A program made the position numbers and the translations under genes. The notes below the pieces were generated by a model. It searched no databases. It worked only from the letters and a program-made list of their open reading frames with translations, and had not been told where the DNA came from. Positions 62,522-64,000 of a DNA stretch of 64,000 nucleotides are shown in pieces (position 1 is the stretch's first letter; each line of letters starts with the position of its first letter). Source of the DNA: Megaleporinus macrocephalus (taxonomy: Eukaryota; Chordata; Actinopteri; Characiformes; Anostomidae); the NCBI GenBank assembly GCA_021613375.1, contig JAJQXZ010000031.1:145760-209759 (forward strand), in the 5' to 3' direction.

Positions 62522-62750
62522 GAACTTCTGCTCGACCGACAGACACCGTTTACACTGACTCAGGGCGGACCCCCGACCACGACTTCAGTGTTAGTTCGAC
62601 CTGCACTCATCTTTTTTTTTGTTTTTTTTCATCCCTCTTTTTTCCCCCCATAGAGTCCCATTCATTTTTGGACACCGCCAAACATCATGGTTTCATTGAG
62701 ACTACAGCCTCCAAACCGCATGTACTCACTCAGGGCAGATCTCCAAACAC
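62522..62750 (+). repeat. Diverged direct repeat, left copy
   Basis: Starts with GAACTTCTGCTCGACCG and contains AGTGTTAGTTCGACCT, AGTCCCATTCATT, ATGGTTTCATT and TGTACTCACTCAG, all in the same order as 63,644-63,836. Confidence 0.8.
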
Positions 62751-62985
62751 ACTGAACCACACTCCTCTACTTGTTTATTCATCCCCCGTTCCTCGCACTG
62801 CTTAAGGTGCGCAACTATTATGTGTTTTTTTTTTCAGGAAACGTACTGAAATGGAAATTTGGTCTATTGAAATGATTCATAATCAATAACGGGTAATCAA
62901 TAGTGGGGACTAGTGTAGTTATTAATTTTCTTTATCCATAGACTTATAGAATATGCCCTAGGCCTCTGTTCTTTCTTAGTCTCTG

Positions 62986-63000
62986 TCTCTCTCTCTCTCT
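62986..63000. repeat. CT microsatellite
   Basis: Short run of CT dinucleotides. Confidence 0.9.
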
Positions 63001-63139
63001 GTATCTCCCAGTATCAGAAGAAGCAGGCCCGTGTGTGTGTAATGTGTATGTGCACTGAGGAGTGCACGTCAGCGCTGCTCCTCTATCTGTTCTTCTCAGG
63101 GTCATCTCCCTTTCGGCGTCAGAAAGGGTCTCTCAAAAC

Positions 63140-63180
63140 CTGCTAAAAACCAGCTAAAACCAGCTAAAACCAGCTAAAGA
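63140..63180. repeat. 10-bp tandem repeat
   Basis: Three to four copies of AAAACCAGCT in tandem. Confidence 0.9.
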
Positions 63181-63221
63181 TATGCTAGAGATGACATATG
63201 CCAGAATAGCGCTGACTAGCT

Positions 63222-63460
63222 GTTAGAAGAGTTGACGTGTCACACGGGTTTGCTCTTTTGGTCTTATAAGGTGTTATGGAGGCCAGGGGTGGGTCCTGGG
63301 GGAACTGGTTTTGTGAAACTATATAAGATGCTGTGGCACTGTTCCAGGGTAGGAGAAGATTCTATCCTTTCATTGTCTTACCTCAAAATAAATCTTGTTA
63401 TTCATTCTGATCGAGACTTCGAATCTTATTTTTCTGTCACTATTTCTACCACAGTACTCT
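63222..63460 (+). mobile_element. Candidate LTR or retroelement promoter fragment
   Basis: ACTATATAAG (63,319) looks like a TATA box. An AATAAA sits about 70 bp downstream (63,389) in TCAAAATAAATCTTG, followed by a T-rich stretch. This TATA to poly(A) spacing is typical of LTRs with a short R region. No primer-binding site, partner LTR or clear TG...CA borders were found, so the call is tentative. Confidence 0.3.
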
Positions 63461-63643
63461 TCCAATTATTTTTATTATTATTATTTTCTGCCAGGTTTTC
63501 GCTGCGTACCTCGTCCCACTGTTTTCGGAATATCAACACAGTTCCAGCTCCAGATCGTCCGGTCTGATTGTTTGATTCGTGCTTGTATATAGCTTTTTGA
63601 TTGGATGCACAGATTCTGGAAAATCTTTAGTTTTCCAGTATGC

Positions 63644-63836
63644 GAACTTCTGCTCGACCGCCAGACACCAATTCGCATACCCTGACACAGAGCAGACCCC
63701 CCGACCATGCAGTGTTAGTTCGACCTAGTTTCTCCCCTTAAAGTCCCATTCATTCTTGGACACACCCAAACATTATGGTTTCATTTAACCTACAGCCTGC
63801 AAACTGCCTGTACTCACTCAGAGCAGATCCCCAAAC
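63644..63836 (+). repeat. Diverged direct repeat, right copy
   Basis: Same-orientation partner of 62,522-62,750, about 1.12 kb away, with small insertions and deletions between the copies. Confidence 0.8.
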
Positions 63837-64000
63837 TCTAATCCACATACATCCTGACCCTCACTCATCCATCCCTCTGGAAATGCACTTTTCTAGTTAT
63901 AATTATTATAATTATTATTATGATTGCATGCAATTGCCATGCCATTTTGGTAACAATAAGTAAAGATTTAATAAATAAGATCAGAATAAAGAAATAATCT

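Overview
The window is vertebrate, almost certainly teleost, nuclear DNA. It has spliced genes with GT-AG introns and AATAAA poly(A) signals. It carries fossils of fish-type transposons (several Tc1/mariner elements, LINEs, a Ty3/gypsy element) and many micro- and minisatellites. Nothing in it looks prokaryotic.

Positions 1 to about 45,835 hold one tandem gene array: eight plus-strand copies of a five-exon gene. The gene encodes a 204-residue, secreted, two-domain Ly6/uPAR (three-finger, LU) protein with a signal peptide and a C-terminal tail typical of a GPI anchor. Each gap between neighbouring genes holds a 42-bp minisatellite of about 28 to 108 units, which ends about 220 bp before the next start codon. 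ATG-to-ATG distances run from 5.1 to 8.5 kb. After subtracting the satellite, every unit is 3,977-3,980 bp, so unit size differs only through satellite length.

The copies fall into two subtypes. Type A (copies 2, 3, 5, 8) has NNQ after the domain-1 CCNTDLCN motif and a normal AG acceptor before exon 5. Type B (copies 1, 4, 6, 7) has NRE there and a GG in place of that acceptor AG. The nearest downstream AG is 12 nt inside the exon and would keep the frame, giving a predicted 200-residue form. Copy 1 also has a +1 indel in each of exons 4 and 5. It lies in a stretch (1 to about 9.5 kb) rich in single-base indels, which looks like poor consensus quality rather than decay. Copy 8, at the array edge, is the most diverged.

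Positions 45,836-50,000 hold a degenerate 30-31-bp minisatellite, a minus-strand L1-type endonuclease fragment, an AT/AC microsatellite and a 24-bp minisatellite. Positions 51,100-57,100 are a transposon graveyard: five Tc1/mariner-type fragments, a LINE 3' end and an internally deleted Ty3/gypsy element. The apparent nesting is LINE inside Tc1 inside gypsy. Positions 57,200-64,000 hold 33-bp and 21-bp minisatellites, a ~365-470-bp inverted repeat whose arms lie 2.5 kb apart, two pairs of diverged direct repeats, a candidate LTR and simple repeats. I found no convincing host gene after copy 8.

The LU copies probably form one co-amplified, concertedly evolving surface-protein family. The satellites are the likely substrate for unequal exchange. 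No ligand or function for this family can be read from the sequence.
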